From the NCBI GenBank assembly GCA_903843305.1, contig CAIMPI010000020.1, positions 44,595 through 108,594 of the forward strand: a stretch of 64,000 bases of DNA. Direction: 5' to 3'. The stretch is from an uncultured Chlorobiaceae bacterium (GTDB lineage Bacteria > Bacteroidota > Chlorobiia > Chlorobiales > Chlorobiaceae). Positions within the stretch are counted from its first letter, which is position 1; the number at the start of each line of letters is the position of its first letter. The position numbers and the translations under genes are program-made. This document shows positions 1-8,846 of the stretch, one piece after another. The notes below the pieces were generated by a model. That model ran no database searches. It worked only from the letters and a program-made list of their open reading frames with translations, and was not told the origin of the DNA.

Positions 1-1030
1 TTACTCGAGCATAAGAATGCTTTCAAGAGTTGGTATTGAAAGACAGAAAAACAGGTTGCTTCCACCAAGTTCTGTATTAGTTACATGTATCGGGTCAGAC
101 ATGGGAAAAAGTGTTGTGAATTCTTCTCCATGTATCACCAACCAACAGATAAATGCAATCATTCCAGATTTATCGGTAGTAAATGCTGATTATCTATATT
201 ATTTGACCATTGATTTATACGACATATTTAGACGTAAAGGCGGTGATGGAACTGCGGTACCAATACTCAATAAATCTGATTTCGAAAAAATTGATATTTT
301 ACTTCCACGCATTCCCGAACAAAAAGCCATTGCTGACGTGCTCAGTAGCCTCGACAACAAAATCGACTTGCTGCATCGCCAGAATAAAACCCTTGAATCT
401 ATCGCCGAATCCCTCTTCCGGCAGTGGTTCATCGAAGAGGCTCAGGATGAGTGGGCAGATGGGACTATTGCCGATCTGATTGAGTTTAATCCACATAGAA
501 AACTATCAAAAGGAGCGATTGCGCCTTATCTGGAAATGGCATCTCTTAACAATTCAACATTTAACCCGGATGATTGGTACGATCGAGCATTCTCATCGGG
601 TACCAAATTTATCAATAGAGACACATTGCTGGCTCGCATTACCCCCTGTTTGGAAAATGGTAAAACAGCCTATGTGACTTTCTTGGATAAAAACCAAGTT
701 GGCTGGGGTTCAACGGAATACATTGTCATGCGGCCTAAAGGAGAACTGCATCCATTTTTTGCCTATGCGCTTGCCAGAAATACTGATTTCAGGGCGTATG
801 CAGAAGGATGCTTGGCAGGTTCAAGTGGCCGCCAACGAGTAGAAATTCAACACTTGGAGAACTATGTAATTAAGATTCCATCGCCGGATATTGTTTCCGA
901 ATTCAATTCTTTAGCAGGATCAATCACGGCAAAGCTACATTCTAATTTTCTTCAACTCCGAACCCTTGAAAAACTCCGTGATACCCTGTTGCCAAAACTG
1001 ATGAGCGGCGAAGTGAGGGTGGATGCGTAA
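1..1030 (+). CDS. hsdS: Type I restriction-modification specificity subunit HsdS (5' end outside window)
   Basis: This is the DNA-recognition subunit of a type I restriction-modification enzyme; it sets the target sequence for methylation and cleavage. The reading frame is already open at the left edge, so the start and most of the first target-recognition domain are missing. The visible part begins inside domain 1 (LLPPSSVLVTCIGS). It passes through the conserved central helix IPEQKAIADVLSSLDNKIDL, enters a second recognition domain (from about WADGTIADLIEFNP), and ends with the second helical repeat, LRDTLLPKLMSGEVRV. The 3' end is intact. hsdR follows about 0.9 kb downstream on the same strand, and hsdM is presumably just outside the window. 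A repeat cluster and a transposase lie between hsdS and hsdR. The family call is firm; the sequence specificity cannot be read. Confidence 0.93.
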   Translation, partial: YSSIRMLSRVGIERQKNRLLPPSSVLVTCIGSDMGKSVVNSSPCITNQQINAIIPDLSVVNADYLYYLTIDLYDIFRRKGGDGTAVPILNKSDFEKIDILLPRIPEQKAIADVLSSLDNKIDLLHRQNKTLESIAESLFRQWFIEEAQDEWADGTIADLIEFNPHRKLSKGAIAPYLEMASLNNSTFNPDDWYDRAFSSGTKFINRDTLLARITPCLENGKTAYVTFLDKNQVGWGSTEYIVMRPKGELHPFFAYALARNTDFRAYAEGCLAGSSGRQRVEIQHLENYVIKIPSPDIVSEFNSLAGSITAKLHSNFLQLRTLEKLRDTLLPKLMSGEVRVDA

Positions 1031-1094
1031 TAATATTATCGGATTGGTATCAGGAATATCAACATGTTGCATATATGTTATGAAACGTGATTCT

Positions 1095-1122
1095 GTAGAG
1101 ACAACGCATGCGTTGTCTCTAC
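1095..1122. repeat. 28-bp perfect palindrome, copy 1 (REP-like)
   Basis: The 14-base arm GTAGAGACAACGCA is followed directly by its exact reverse complement, with GCATGC at the centre. It matches the copies at 1225-1252 and 1647-1674 exactly. Its place beside a REP-associated transposase suggests a mobile palindromic element acted on by that enzyme. Confidence 0.9.
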
Positions 1123-1224
1123 GGTGCGTCGATCAATGGAGATCTTTGAAAAATGAATTAAAATATTATCAGATTGGCATCAGGAAGGTCAACGCATTGA
1201 ATGTGTTATATGAAACGTGATTCT

Positions 1225-1252
1225 GTAGAGACAACGCATGCGTTGTCTCTAC
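1225..1252. repeat. 28-bp perfect palindrome, copy 2, with half-copy at 1266-1278
   Basis: Identical to copy 1 and preceded by the same TGAAACGTGATTCT flank. A right half-site, GCGTTGTCTCTAC, follows at 1266-1278. Confidence 0.9.
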
Positions 1253-1361
1253 GATTCGTTAAACGGCGTTGTCTCTACAATACATTTGGTTGATCAATGG
1301 CCTTGAATATTTTATAGGATAAATGTTAACCCGAAAGGATCCGTAACAACCATCGGAATTT

Positions 1362-1943
1362 ATGTGCAAATTTCGAAATACATATCGTATACCATCCGCT
1401 CGCCTTCAATCTTGGGATTATGGGTGGAATGGTTCATATTTTGTAACCATTTGTACAAACGGGAGACAATGTTGTTTTGGTGATATACTCTATGGAGAAA
1501 TGAAATATTCGGCTATTGGTGAAATTGCTCATAATTGCTGGTTAGAAACATTTAACCATTTTCCATTTGTCACATTGGATGTATTTGTGGTAATGCCAAA
1601 TCATCTGCATGGAATAGTAATATTGACCGGAAATGATAATGATCCCGTAGAGACAACGCATGCGTTGTCTCTACAAAAAACCATTACACAATCAAACCAA
1701 TCCATCGGAGAAAAACGGTTTCAGAATCAGGGTAAAAACACCATTTCATCTATTATTGGTTCATATAAATCTGCTGTATCAAAACATACGCATCGTTTGG
1801 GTTTCGATTTTGCATGGCAACCACGTTTTTATGACCATATTATTCGCAATGATAAATCATATCAAGCCATAGCAGAATATATTATTCATAATCCCCTGAA
1901 ATGGGAGAATGATACATTCAATCCATCTGTTCAAAACTATTAG
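1362..1943 (+). CDS. REP-associated tyrosine transposase (Y1/HUH family, TnpA_REP)
   Basis: A 193-residue single-strand DNA transposase of the RAYT group, which acts on REP-like palindromes. Visible features are the N-terminal WDYGWNGSYFVTICT strand, the HUH metal-binding motif in VVMPNHLHGIV, a likely catalytic Tyr in IIGSYKSAVSKH, and the C-terminal FYDHIIRNDKSYQAIAEYI block ending in HNPLKW. All expected blocks are present, so it appears intact. Unusually, a complete 28-bp palindrome (1647-1674) lies inside the gene in an open frame and adds VETTHALSL between the HUH motif and the Tyr helix. The stop is three bases before the hsdR start, so the two genes may be co-transcribed. The gene was probably inserted into an hsdMSR operon. 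Confidence 0.9.
   Translation: MCKFRNTYRIPSARLQSWDYGWNGSYFVTICTNGRQCCFGDILYGEMKYSAIGEIAHNCWLETFNHFPFVTLDVFVVMPNHLHGIVILTGNDNDPVETTHALSLQKTITQSNQSIGEKRFQNQGKNTISSIIGSYKSAVSKHTHRLGFDFAWQPRFYDHIIRNDKSYQAIAEYIIHNPLKWENDTFNPSVQNY
1647..1674. repeat. 28-bp perfect palindrome, copy 3, inside the transposase gene
   Basis: Same 28 bases as copies 1 and 2, but located within the transposase coding sequence. It is read as Val-Glu-Thr-Thr-His-Ala-Leu-Ser-Leu without breaking the frame. Confidence 0.92.
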
Positions 1944-1945
1944 CA

Positions 1946-4900
1946 ATGGCCGGAATTACCGAATCCACTATCGAAGAGTTTGCCATTCATCTGTTTAAGC
2001 GGCAGGGCTACAGCTATCTCTACGGGCCAGATATTGCTCCAGATGGAATTAATCCTGAACGAAGCCATTACGATGATGTGCTACTCACTGGGCGACTTGA
2101 AGCTGCGCTTCGTCTTATTAATCCCCGGCATTCGCCATCGGTGCTTCAGGCGGCACTGAAAGAGGTACGTCGTATCCATTCGCCGGACCTTCTGGCCAAT
2201 AATGAAGCCTTTCATCGCCTGCTTACCGAAGGTGTGGGTGTTAGCTACCAGCAGAACGGCAACGAGCGTGGCGATCTGGTGAAGCTCATTGATTTTGATA
2301 CTCCAGAGAACAATGAGTTTGTGGTGGCCAATCAGTTTACGGTCATTGAGAACCACCAGAACAAACGCCCCGACATTGTGCTCTTTGTTAACGGCATTCC
2401 GCTGGTGGTGCTCGAACTGAAAAATGCCGCCGATGAAAACGCGACGATCAAGTCAGCGTTCCGGCAGATAGAAACCTACAAGCAGGTCATTCCTGCTCTT
2501 TTTACTTCCAATGCCATAGTTGTCATCTCCGATGGGCTTGAGGCCAAGGCGGGCTCCCTTTCTGCAGGTTTCTCCCGTTTCATGGCATGGAAAAGCGCTG
2601 ATGGCAAAGCTGAAGCGTCACATCTGGTCAGTCAGCTTGAAACGCTGATTACGGGGATGTTGAACAAGGCGACGCTTCTCGACCTTGTCCGTCACTTTAT
2701 TGTTTTTGAGAAAAGTAAAAAGGAAGATCCTGCTACTGGTATCGTCACCATCATGTCGGTGAAAAAGCTGGCAGCCTATCACCAGTACTATGCCGTCAAT
2801 GCTGCTGTAGCTTCAACCCTGCGGGCGGTCGACTTGGATGCAGCCCTGCAAACTTGTGAAAATCCGGTGAGTTATGGCCTTCCTGGGATAGCAGACCAGC
2901 CAAGGGGCGACATGAAGGCCGGAGTGGTTTGGCATACACAAGGCTCGGGCAAATCGCTTTCGATGGTCTTCTATACGGGCAAGATTGTACTTGTACTCGA
3001 TAATCCTACCATTCTTGTTATAACCGACCGCAACGATCTCGACGATCAGTTGTTCGATACCTTTGCTGCATCAAAACAGTTGTTGCGGCAGGAGCCGGTG
3101 CAGGCAGAGAGCAGGGAGCAGTTGAAAGATCTCTTGAAAGTTGCTTCCGGCGGGGTGATCTTTTCAACCATCCAGAAGTTTCAGCCTTCAGAGGGTAATG
3201 TCTATGAGCAGTTATCCCTGCGGCGTAACATTGTGGTTATTGCCGACGAAGCCCACCGTACCCAGTATGGATTCAGCGCCAAAACCATTGATGAGAAAAA
3301 TGATGATGGTATCGTGATTGGTAAAAAGGTCGTCTACGGTTTTGCCAAGTATCTGCGTGATGCGCTGCCAAATGCTACCTATCTCGGCTTTACCGGTACA
3401 CCGATTGAGAAAACAGACATAAACACTCCTGCTGTCTTCGGCAACTATGTCGATATCTACGACATTGCCCAGGCTGTTGAAGATGGTGCCACTGTTCGGA
3501 TTTTCTACGAAAGTCGGTTGGCTAAGGTTGAGCTTGAAGAGGAGGGCAAAAAACTGATTGCTGAGCTTGATGAAGAGCTCGAACAAAACGAACTGACCGA
3601 AACGCAAAAAACCAAAGCCAGATGGACCAGAATGGAGGCATTGGTTGGCAGTGCCAAGCGCATTAAGAATGTTGCGAAGGATATTGTCACTCACTTCGAA
3701 GCTCGACAGGAGGTTTTTGTAGGCAAGGGCATGATTGTCTGCATGTCCCGTCGCATTGCCGCCGAATTGTATGCAGAAATCATCAATCTTCGCTCTGAAT
3801 GGCATTCCGACGAGATAAACAACGGTGCCATTAAAGTGGTCATGACCTCCACTTCCAGTGATGGCCCATTATTATCCAAACATTATACCACCAAGGAACA
3901 GCGCAAACTGCTGGCCGAGCGCATGAAAGATGATGATGATCCTCTGAAACTGGTGATCGTCTGTGATATGTGGCTTACTGGTTTTGATGCACCTGTCCTG
4001 CATACCATCTATATCGACAAGCCGATGAAAGGGCACAACCTGATGCAGGCAATTGCTCGCGTGAATCGGGTGTACAAAGATAAACCCGGTGGTCTGGTGG
4101 TGGACTATCTGGGGATTGCTGCTGACCTGAAAGAAGCACTCTCTTTCTATTCCGATTCTGGAGGGAAAGGCGATCCTACACTGTTGCAGGAAAAAGCCGT
4201 AAGTTTGCTGCTCGAAAAAATCGAAGTGGTTTCGGCTCTGTACCACGGCTTTCCTTATGAAGAGTACTTTGATGCCGATACAGCAAAAAAACTCTCGCTC
4301 ATCCTTGCTGCCGAAGAACATATCCTCGGACTTGATGATGGCCGGAAGCGCTATAGCAACGAAGTGACCCTCCTTTCTCAGAGCTTTGCCATTGCAATTC
4401 CGCATGAACAGGCAATGGATGTAAAAGATGAGGTTGGCTTTTTCCAGGCAGTAAAGGCTCGTCTTGCCAAATTTGACGCCACAGGTAACGGCTACAGTAA
4501 CGAAGAGATCGAAACCACCATTCGTCAGGTGATCGACAAGGCGCTTGTCTCCGAAAAGGTGATTGATGTTTTTGATGCGGCCGGAATAAAAAAACCGGAT
4601 ATTTCCATTCTCTCCGAAGAGTTTCTGGCCGAACTGAAAGGGTTTCAACACAAGAACGTTGCCCTTGAGGTGCTGAAAAAACTGCTCAATGATGAACTGA
4701 AAGTACGCGCTAAAAAGAACCTTGTTCAGAGCAAAAGCTTGCTGGAGATGCTCGAAAGTGCCATCAAAAAATACCAGAACAAAATCCTCTCAGCCGCCGA
4801 AGTCATGGATGAGCTGATCAAAATCAGCAAAGAGATTGTTGCTTCAGATCAGGAGGCCGAACATCTGGGCCTCAGCGATTTTGAATATGCCTTTTACACT

Positions 4901-5155
4901 GCAGTGGCCAGCAACGACAGTGCCCGAGAACTCATGCAGCAAGACAAACTGCGTGAACTGGCAGTCGTCCTGACCCAGCGAGTCCGCGAAAACGCATCGA
5001 TAGACTGGACGATCAAGGAGAGCGTCAAAGCCAAATTGAAAGTAATTGTAAAACGCACATTACGCCAATTCGGCTACCCGCCCGACATGCAGCTCCTGGC
5101 GACTGAAACGGTTCTCAAACAGGCAGAGATGATTGCGGCTGAGTTTGTAAGCTAA
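1946..5155 (+). CDS. hsdR: Type I restriction enzyme R subunit HsdR
   Basis: The motor and nuclease subunit of a type I restriction enzyme (1069 residues): it translocates DNA using ATP and cuts at a distance. The N-terminal endonuclease domain shows the PD-(D/E)xK pattern in RPDIVLFVNGIPLVVLELKN. The helicase core has Walker A (TQGSGKS, about residue 330), DEAH-box IADEAHRTQYG, the GFTGTP motif, and motif VI region MQAIARVNRVYKDKPGG. A C-terminal assembly domain of about 300 residues follows. The length is normal and no break is seen. The start (MAGITESTIEEFAIHLF) lies three bases after the transposase stop and has no clear ribosome-binding site, so expression may depend on upstream translation. 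With hsdS and an off-window hsdM it would form a complete system. Confidence 0.95.
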   Translation: MAGITESTIEEFAIHLFKRQGYSYLYGPDIAPDGINPERSHYDDVLLTGRLEAALRLINPRHSPSVLQAALKEVRRIHSPDLLANNEAFHRLLTEGVGVSYQQNGNERGDLVKLIDFDTPENNEFVVANQFTVIENHQNKRPDIVLFVNGIPLVVLELKNAADENATIKSAFRQIETYKQVIPALFTSNAIVVISDGLEAKAGSLSAGFSRFMAWKSADGKAEASHLVSQLETLITGMLNKATLLDLVRHFIVFEKSKKEDPATGIVTIMSVKKLAAYHQYYAVNAAVASTLRAVDLDAALQTCENPVSYGLPGIADQPRGDMKAGVVWHTQGSGKSLSMVFYTGKIVLVLDNPTILVITDRNDLDDQLFDTFAASKQLLRQEPVQAESREQLKDLLKVASGGVIFSTIQKFQPSEGNVYEQLSLRRNIVVIADEAHRTQYGFSAKTIDEKNDDGIVIGKKVVYGFAKYLRDALPNATYLGFTGTPIEKTDINTPAVFGNYVDIYDIAQAVEDGATVRIFYESRLAKVELEEEGKKLIAELDEELEQNELTETQKTKARWTRMEALVGSAKRIKNVAKDIVTHFEARQEVFVGKGMIVCMSRRIAAELYAEIINLRSEWHSDEINNGAIKVVMTSTSSDGPLLSKHYTTKEQRKLLAERMKDDDDPLKLVIVCDMWLTGFDAPVLHTIYIDKPMKGHNLMQAIARVNRVYKDKPGGLVVDYLGIAADLKEALSFYSDSGGKGDPTLLQEKAVSLLLEKIEVVSALYHGFPYEEYFDADTAKKLSLILAAEEHILGLDDGRKRYSNEVTLLSQSFAIAIPHEQAMDVKDEVGFFQAVKARLAKFDATGNGYSNEEIETTIRQVIDKALVSEKVIDVFDAAGIKKPDISILSEEFLAELKGFQHKNVALEVLKKLLNDELKVRAKKNLVQSKSLLEMLESAIKKYQNKILSAAEVMDELIKISKEIVASDQEAEHLGLSDFEYAFYTAVASNDSARELMQQDKLRELAVVLTQRVRENASIDWTIKESVKAKLKVIVKRTLRQFGYPPDMQLLATETVLKQAEMIAAEFVS

Positions 5156-5686
5156 TCACAATATCAGCAATGAGTTAAATGATAAATTATATTGAATGGT
5201 GTTTGCAAGAGTACCCAAAAAATATTAATCAATACGCTTATCCACAGAATACATCATTGAAGAAAAAATATATTTTCAATTTTGGAGGTTGAGTCTGCAT
5301 TAAATCTTGGCAAATGCCAATAATACAACATTATTTAGTGTAAATAAAATTACAATCAATAGTGCTGTAAAATTAAGTACAACGAATAACGCTGGTTAGT
5401 ATATATGGCTGCAAATTATTTTGTACTCTTGGGAGATGTGGTCTTGTCCCGAAATATTGCAAACCGCGAAGAGTATACTGCGCTTGCACTCATTTTTGCT
5501 GGCAAGGCAATTGTACGAAGTGAGGACAAGGAGAAACTATCGGTATATCATCTGGCAGGCACTATGATTAATACAGCCTATTCAATTTTACTTGCCTTTA
5601 TAATCAAGTATATTATTGGGAAAATAACTGCTTTTTCATAGGCATGAGGCAACCAGAGGATATCCTGAACGCAAGGATACAAATAA
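5156..5686. other. Low-information region downstream of hsdR
   Basis: An AT-rich stretch with no gene that can be called firmly. The only candidate is the weak small reading frame at 5405-5641, listed separately. No tRNA or obvious terminator hairpin with a T tract was found. Confidence 0.5.
5405..5641 (+). CDS. Small uncharacterised protein, possibly a chimeric remnant
   Basis: A possible 78-residue protein. The N-terminus (YFVLLGDVVLSRNIANREEY) looks like the opening of SatD-type proteins. The rest (LALIFAGKAIV, then a hydrophobic segment YSILLAFIIKYIIG) looks like the end of a small membrane protein. One explanation is a deletion that joined the start of one gene to the end of the next. 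There is no convincing ribosome-binding site. It sits among remnants between hsdR and a degraded DUF1016-like gene, so it may not be functional. Both family resemblances are from memory and weak. Confidence 0.3.
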   Translation: MAANYFVLLGDVVLSRNIANREEYTALALIFAGKAIVRSEDKEKLSVYHLAGTMINTAYSILLAFIIKYIIGKITAFS

Positions 5687-6032
5687 ACACTCTGCAACAA
5701 TCTTGAAATCATCGACAGCGTCGACAAGGCGCGTATAAGGTGTCCTGAAAAGCTGAAAGATTACACATCAGACCGCGAGTTTATCCGGGAAATCAAAAGC
5801 CGGATTCAGTCAGCACAAATCAAAGCTGCGGTTTCGGTCAATCAAACACTTCTTCAGTTGTACTGGAATTTGGCTGAATGCATTATTGCACGACAACGGG
5901 CCTCGGCTTGGGGTGAAGACATTCTCGGACAGATAAGCCACGACCTGCCGTCCGAATTTTCTGACATGAAAGGCAATCAAGCCCGAAGCAGCTCAACAAC
6001 TTGCCTATTTATTGCACTATGGAGAGGAATGA
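5687..6032 (+). pseudogene. Remnant of a DUF1016 (YhcG-like) nuclease-family gene
   Basis: The open frame from 5687 encodes DREFIREIKSRIQSAQIKAA, then LLQLYWNLAECII and WGEDILGQISHDLPSEFSDMKG. This is the typical N-terminal domain of DUF1016/YhcG proteins, which carry a PD-(D/E)xK domain towards the C-terminus. After MKG the family pattern stops. The same frame then reads unrelated sequence, while another frame (5973-6032) reads AIKPEAAQQLAYLLHYGEE and a stop, which looks like the 3' end of a gene. The family C-terminal nuclease domain is missing. The best reading is an internally deleted pseudogene. Such genes often travel with restriction systems, which fits the hsd neighbourhood. Confidence 0.65.
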
Positions 6033-7977
6033 ACAACAGGACAAGCAGAATTTACAAAACGAAGCCATTGTCTCCAAAACGGTAAAGCAGGCTCAAGCCG
6101 TTCAGTTACAATCAGCAATTGCACTGCATCAACAGGGACGTTTGGCTGAAGCTGAAGCGCAGTATAAGGCGATTTTGCAGGTACAGCCACACCATGTTGA
6201 TGCACTTCAGCTTTTGGCAACCATTGCGGCACAAAAACAGAGTTATGTCGCAGCAGTTGAATTGTTTGATCACGTAATCGAAATAAATCCTCTCCATGCG
6301 GTGGCTTATTCCAATCGCGGCTATGCGTTACGTGAGCTGAAACGGTACGAAGAAGCCTTGGCGAGTTATAATAAAGCGCTTATACTCAAGCCTGACTATG
6401 CTGACGCTTACTATAATCGCGGCGTTACCCTGGAGGAGTTGATGCGGTACGAAGAAGCGTGTTTGAGTTACGACAAGGCTATAGCACTGAACTCTGACTC
6501 TGCTGAAGCTTACTCCAGCAGAGGGTTTGTATTACATGAGTTGAAACGGTATGAAGAGGCACAGGCAAGTTTTGACAAGGCGTTAACTCTCAAGCCTGAC
6601 ACTGATTTTTTGTTTGGAAACAAGTTGTATAACAAAATGAATATATGTGACTGGAGTAATATCGATAAGCACCTTCAGTACCTTGCCGAAAAAATAGATG
6701 CCCGTAAAAAAATCTGTGCACCATTTACAGTGCTTGGACTTCTTGATTCTCCTTTGTTACAAAAAGCGGCAGCGGAGATTTTTGTGCATGAAAGATATCC
6801 TGCAAGTCACGTGCTTTCAGCCATTCCCAGGTATGCCCGCCATGATAAAATCAGGATTGGATATTTTTCTGCCGATTTTAAGGATCATGCAACAGCATAT
6901 TTGATGGCAGAGTTGTTTGAACAGCACGATCGATCGAAGTTTGAGCTCATTGCCTTTTCCTTAGGGCAAGACACACCTGATTCCCTGCGAAAAAGAATTG
7001 CCACTGCCTTTGACAAGTTTGTTGATGTACGAACCATGAAAGATGATGAGATTGCACAATTTTCAAGAAAGTTGGAAGTCGATATTGCTCTTGATTTGAA
7101 CGGGTTAACGACACACTCCCGTCCCGGTATCTTTGCCTTGCGGGCTGCGCCAATTCAGGTCAACTATTTGGGCTATCCTGGCACCACGGGGGCAGAGTAT
7201 TTTGATTATCTCATTGCTGATGAGACACTTATACCGAAAGAAAGCAGGCAGTATTACACTGAAAAAATTGTCTATTTACCAAACAGCTATCAGGTAAACG
7301 ATACAAAGCGCGTCATTTCAAAGAAAGTGTTTTTTCGGGAAGAGCTGGGGTTGCCCGCGACCGGGTTTGTTTTTTGCTGTTTCAACAATAACTTCAAAAT
7401 TACCCCAACGACTTTTGACGGCTGGATGAGAATCCTCAAGCATGTAACGGGCAGTGTGCTCTGGCTCCTTGAGGATAATGCAACAGCCGCATGTAATTTG
7501 CGCAGGGAAGCTGTTCAAAGGGGTATTGATGCAGAGAGAGTGATTTTTGCCAGGCGAATACCCGTTGCTGAACATCTCGCACGGCACAGGGTTGCAGATC
7601 TCTTTCTGGACACACTTCCTTACAATGCACATACAACGGCAAGCGATGCATTGTGGGCTGGCTTGCCAGTGCTGACCTGCATGGGCGAGTCCTTTGCAAG
7701 CAGAGTTGCTGCAAGCTTGCTCAACGCCATACATTTACCGGAACTCATTACCTCATCCCAGGAGGAGTACGAAGTTGTTGCGATTACCCTTGCGACAAAT
7801 CCAGAGATGTTAGCCAAGTTAAAGCTAAAACTGGAACAGAACCGCCTCACGACGCCACTGTTTGATACGCAATGTTACACCCGACACATTGAGGCGGCAT
7901 ATACCGGGATGTATGAGCGACATCAAGCGGATTTCCCGCCCGAAAATCTAATTATTCATTGCCGTGATGTGGAGTAA
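6019..7977 (+). CDS. TPR protein with SPINDLY/O-GlcNAc transferase-like (GT41) catalytic domain
   Basis: A cytoplasmic glycosyltransferase-like protein of about 652 residues. The first ~200 residues are tetratricopeptide repeats (for example AVAYSNRGYALRELKRYEEA and DAYYNRGVTLEELMRYEEA), which bind protein partners. The rest is a GT41 domain: IRIGYFSADFKDHATAYLM, IALDLNGLTTHSRPGIFALR, PIQVNYLGYPGTTG, and the C-terminal nucleotide-sugar part with FCCFNNNFKITP and DLFLDTLPYNAHTTASDALW. These are hallmarks of the family; the donor sugar and acceptor cannot be read. The start is taken at ATG 6019; TTG 6001 in the same frame is less likely. It stands alone, facing a convergent M23 peptidase gene seven bases away. 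Confidence 0.88.
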   Translation: MERNEQQDKQNLQNEAIVSKTVKQAQAVQLQSAIALHQQGRLAEAEAQYKAILQVQPHHVDALQLLATIAAQKQSYVAAVELFDHVIEINPLHAVAYSNRGYALRELKRYEEALASYNKALILKPDYADAYYNRGVTLEELMRYEEACLSYDKAIALNSDSAEAYSSRGFVLHELKRYEEAQASFDKALTLKPDTDFLFGNKLYNKMNICDWSNIDKHLQYLAEKIDARKKICAPFTVLGLLDSPLLQKAAAEIFVHERYPASHVLSAIPRYARHDKIRIGYFSADFKDHATAYLMAELFEQHDRSKFELIAFSLGQDTPDSLRKRIATAFDKFVDVRTMKDDEIAQFSRKLEVDIALDLNGLTTHSRPGIFALRAAPIQVNYLGYPGTTGAEYFDYLIADETLIPKESRQYYTEKIVYLPNSYQVNDTKRVISKKVFFREELGLPATGFVFCCFNNNFKITPTTFDGWMRILKHVTGSVLWLLEDNATAACNLRREAVQRGIDAERVIFARRIPVAEHLARHRVADLFLDTLPYNAHTTASDALWAGLPVLTCMGESFASRVAASLLNAIHLPELITSSQEEYEVVAITLATNPEMLAKLKLKLEQNRLTTPLFDTQCYTRHIEAAYTGMYERHQADFPPENLIIHCRDVE

Positions 7978-7983
7978 TCCATC

Positions 7984-8835
7984 TCAAAAGCTCTTTCCTT
8001 CAAACAGCTCTGGATCAACACTGGTACCATAGAGATAGGTCCCCCAATGCAGATGAGGTGCGGTTGAAATGCCGGTGTGGCCAACGTGGCCGATAACCTC
8101 TCCGGCGTCTACCATTTGACCTTCATGAACGGTGATAGTCGAGAGATGCAGGTAGACCGAGGTGACACCTTGCCCGTGGTCGATGATGACCGTGTTGCCA
8201 TGTACCTGAAATCCCTCTTCTACCGTTCCAGTGAGGATCACTATACCTTTTGCGGTGCTTTGTACCGGTGTTCCCAGCGGGGCTGAAATGTCGAGTCCTT
8301 TGTGGTAGCTTTCCACTGGTCCACCATTGTAGGAGCGTTTCAGGCCGAAGAGGCTGCTGGTTGGGCCGGGAACGGGGCGGAGAAAGAGCCTGGCAAAGAG
8401 CTTTGTTGGGCTTTCGGTATGCAGGGCGGCCTTTACCCTCGATTTTTCAATCTCTGTGGCCTTGAGTTCTGTTTTGGATGAATCAAGCGTAATCTCCTGA
8501 ATGGCGCGGTTGTTTGGAGTGACGGTTACCGAAATCTGCTCTTCGTGTTTTCCCGCCCGTACCAACAGGGTGTAACTACCCGGCGGGCTGAGGTTTTCCA
8601 CCGGTACAAGCGCTCTCCATGATTTGTCAGTCTGGTGAAACATACGGTAGCGATGCTCGATGAACCAAAGTGCAGGTTCAGAAGTGGCATTGGTGAGTGT
8701 GACGGTGAAAAACTGCCCCTGTTCCCGTTGGTCATGGTCAACTGTCAGTTGTATCGGCTCTTTTCCTGCTCCAGCGGTGACAGTCGTCAGCATTATGAGT
8801 ATAAGGAATGGCCAGAGGAGATGCAGCAGTTTCAT
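7984..8835 (-). CDS. Exported M23 (LytM-type) metallopeptidase
   Basis: A 283-residue protein with an N-terminal signal peptide (LLHLLWPFLILIMLTTVTAGAG), so it acts in the periplasm or envelope. The central part is an all-beta region. The C-terminal ~110 residues form an M23 domain with zinc ligands in HKGLD and HLHWG, and the usual GNTVIIDHGQGVTSVYLHLS core. All expected catalytic residues are visible, so it is probably an active peptidoglycan endopeptidase rather than a degenerate activator. It is the last gene of a minus-strand run of prfB, a phosphoesterase and this peptidase, with 11 bases between it and the phosphoesterase. The substrate bond is not known. Confidence 0.9.
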   Translation of the reverse strand: MKLLHLLWPFLILIMLTTVTAGAGKEPIQLTVDHDQREQGQFFTVTLTNATSEPALWFIEHRYRMFHQTDKSWRALVPVENLSPPGSYTLLVRAGKHEEQISVTVTPNNRAIQEITLDSSKTELKATEIEKSRVKAALHTESPTKLFARLFLRPVPGPTSSLFGLKRSYNGGPVESYHKGLDISAPLGTPVQSTAKGIVILTGTVEEGFQVHGNTVIIDHGQGVTSVYLHLSTITVHEGQMVDAGEVIGHVGHTGISTAPHLHWGTYLYGTSVDPELFEGKSF

Positions 8836-8846
8836 GATCGAACAAT

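Larger units (their letters stand above)
1034..1300. repeat. Imperfect tandem duplication of a ~125-bp unit carrying the 28-bp palindrome
   Basis: Two diverged copies of a unit lie head to tail between hsdS and the transposase, at roughly 1034-1158 and 1162-1300. Both read TTATC(G/A)GATTGG(T/C)ATCAGGAA near the start, then TATGAAACGTGATTCTGTAG leading into the palindrome, and TGATCAATGG or CGATCAATGG after it. The second copy has an extra half-palindrome at 1266-1278. No gene is credible here. The small open frame across the first copy only translates the palindrome. Confidence 0.8.

Noticed and set aside
1023..1220. Small reading frame overlapping the hsdS end and the first palindrome
   Set aside because: It translates repeat DNA only and has no ribosome-binding site.
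1034..1300. Possible CRISPR array because of repeated units
   Set aside because: There are only two long, diverged copies with a palindrome inside; there are no regular short repeats with unique spacers and no cas genes.
3872..4651. 259-codon open frame antisense to hsdR
   Set aside because: It is fully inside a conserved gene on the other strand, and its protein has no recognisable motif.
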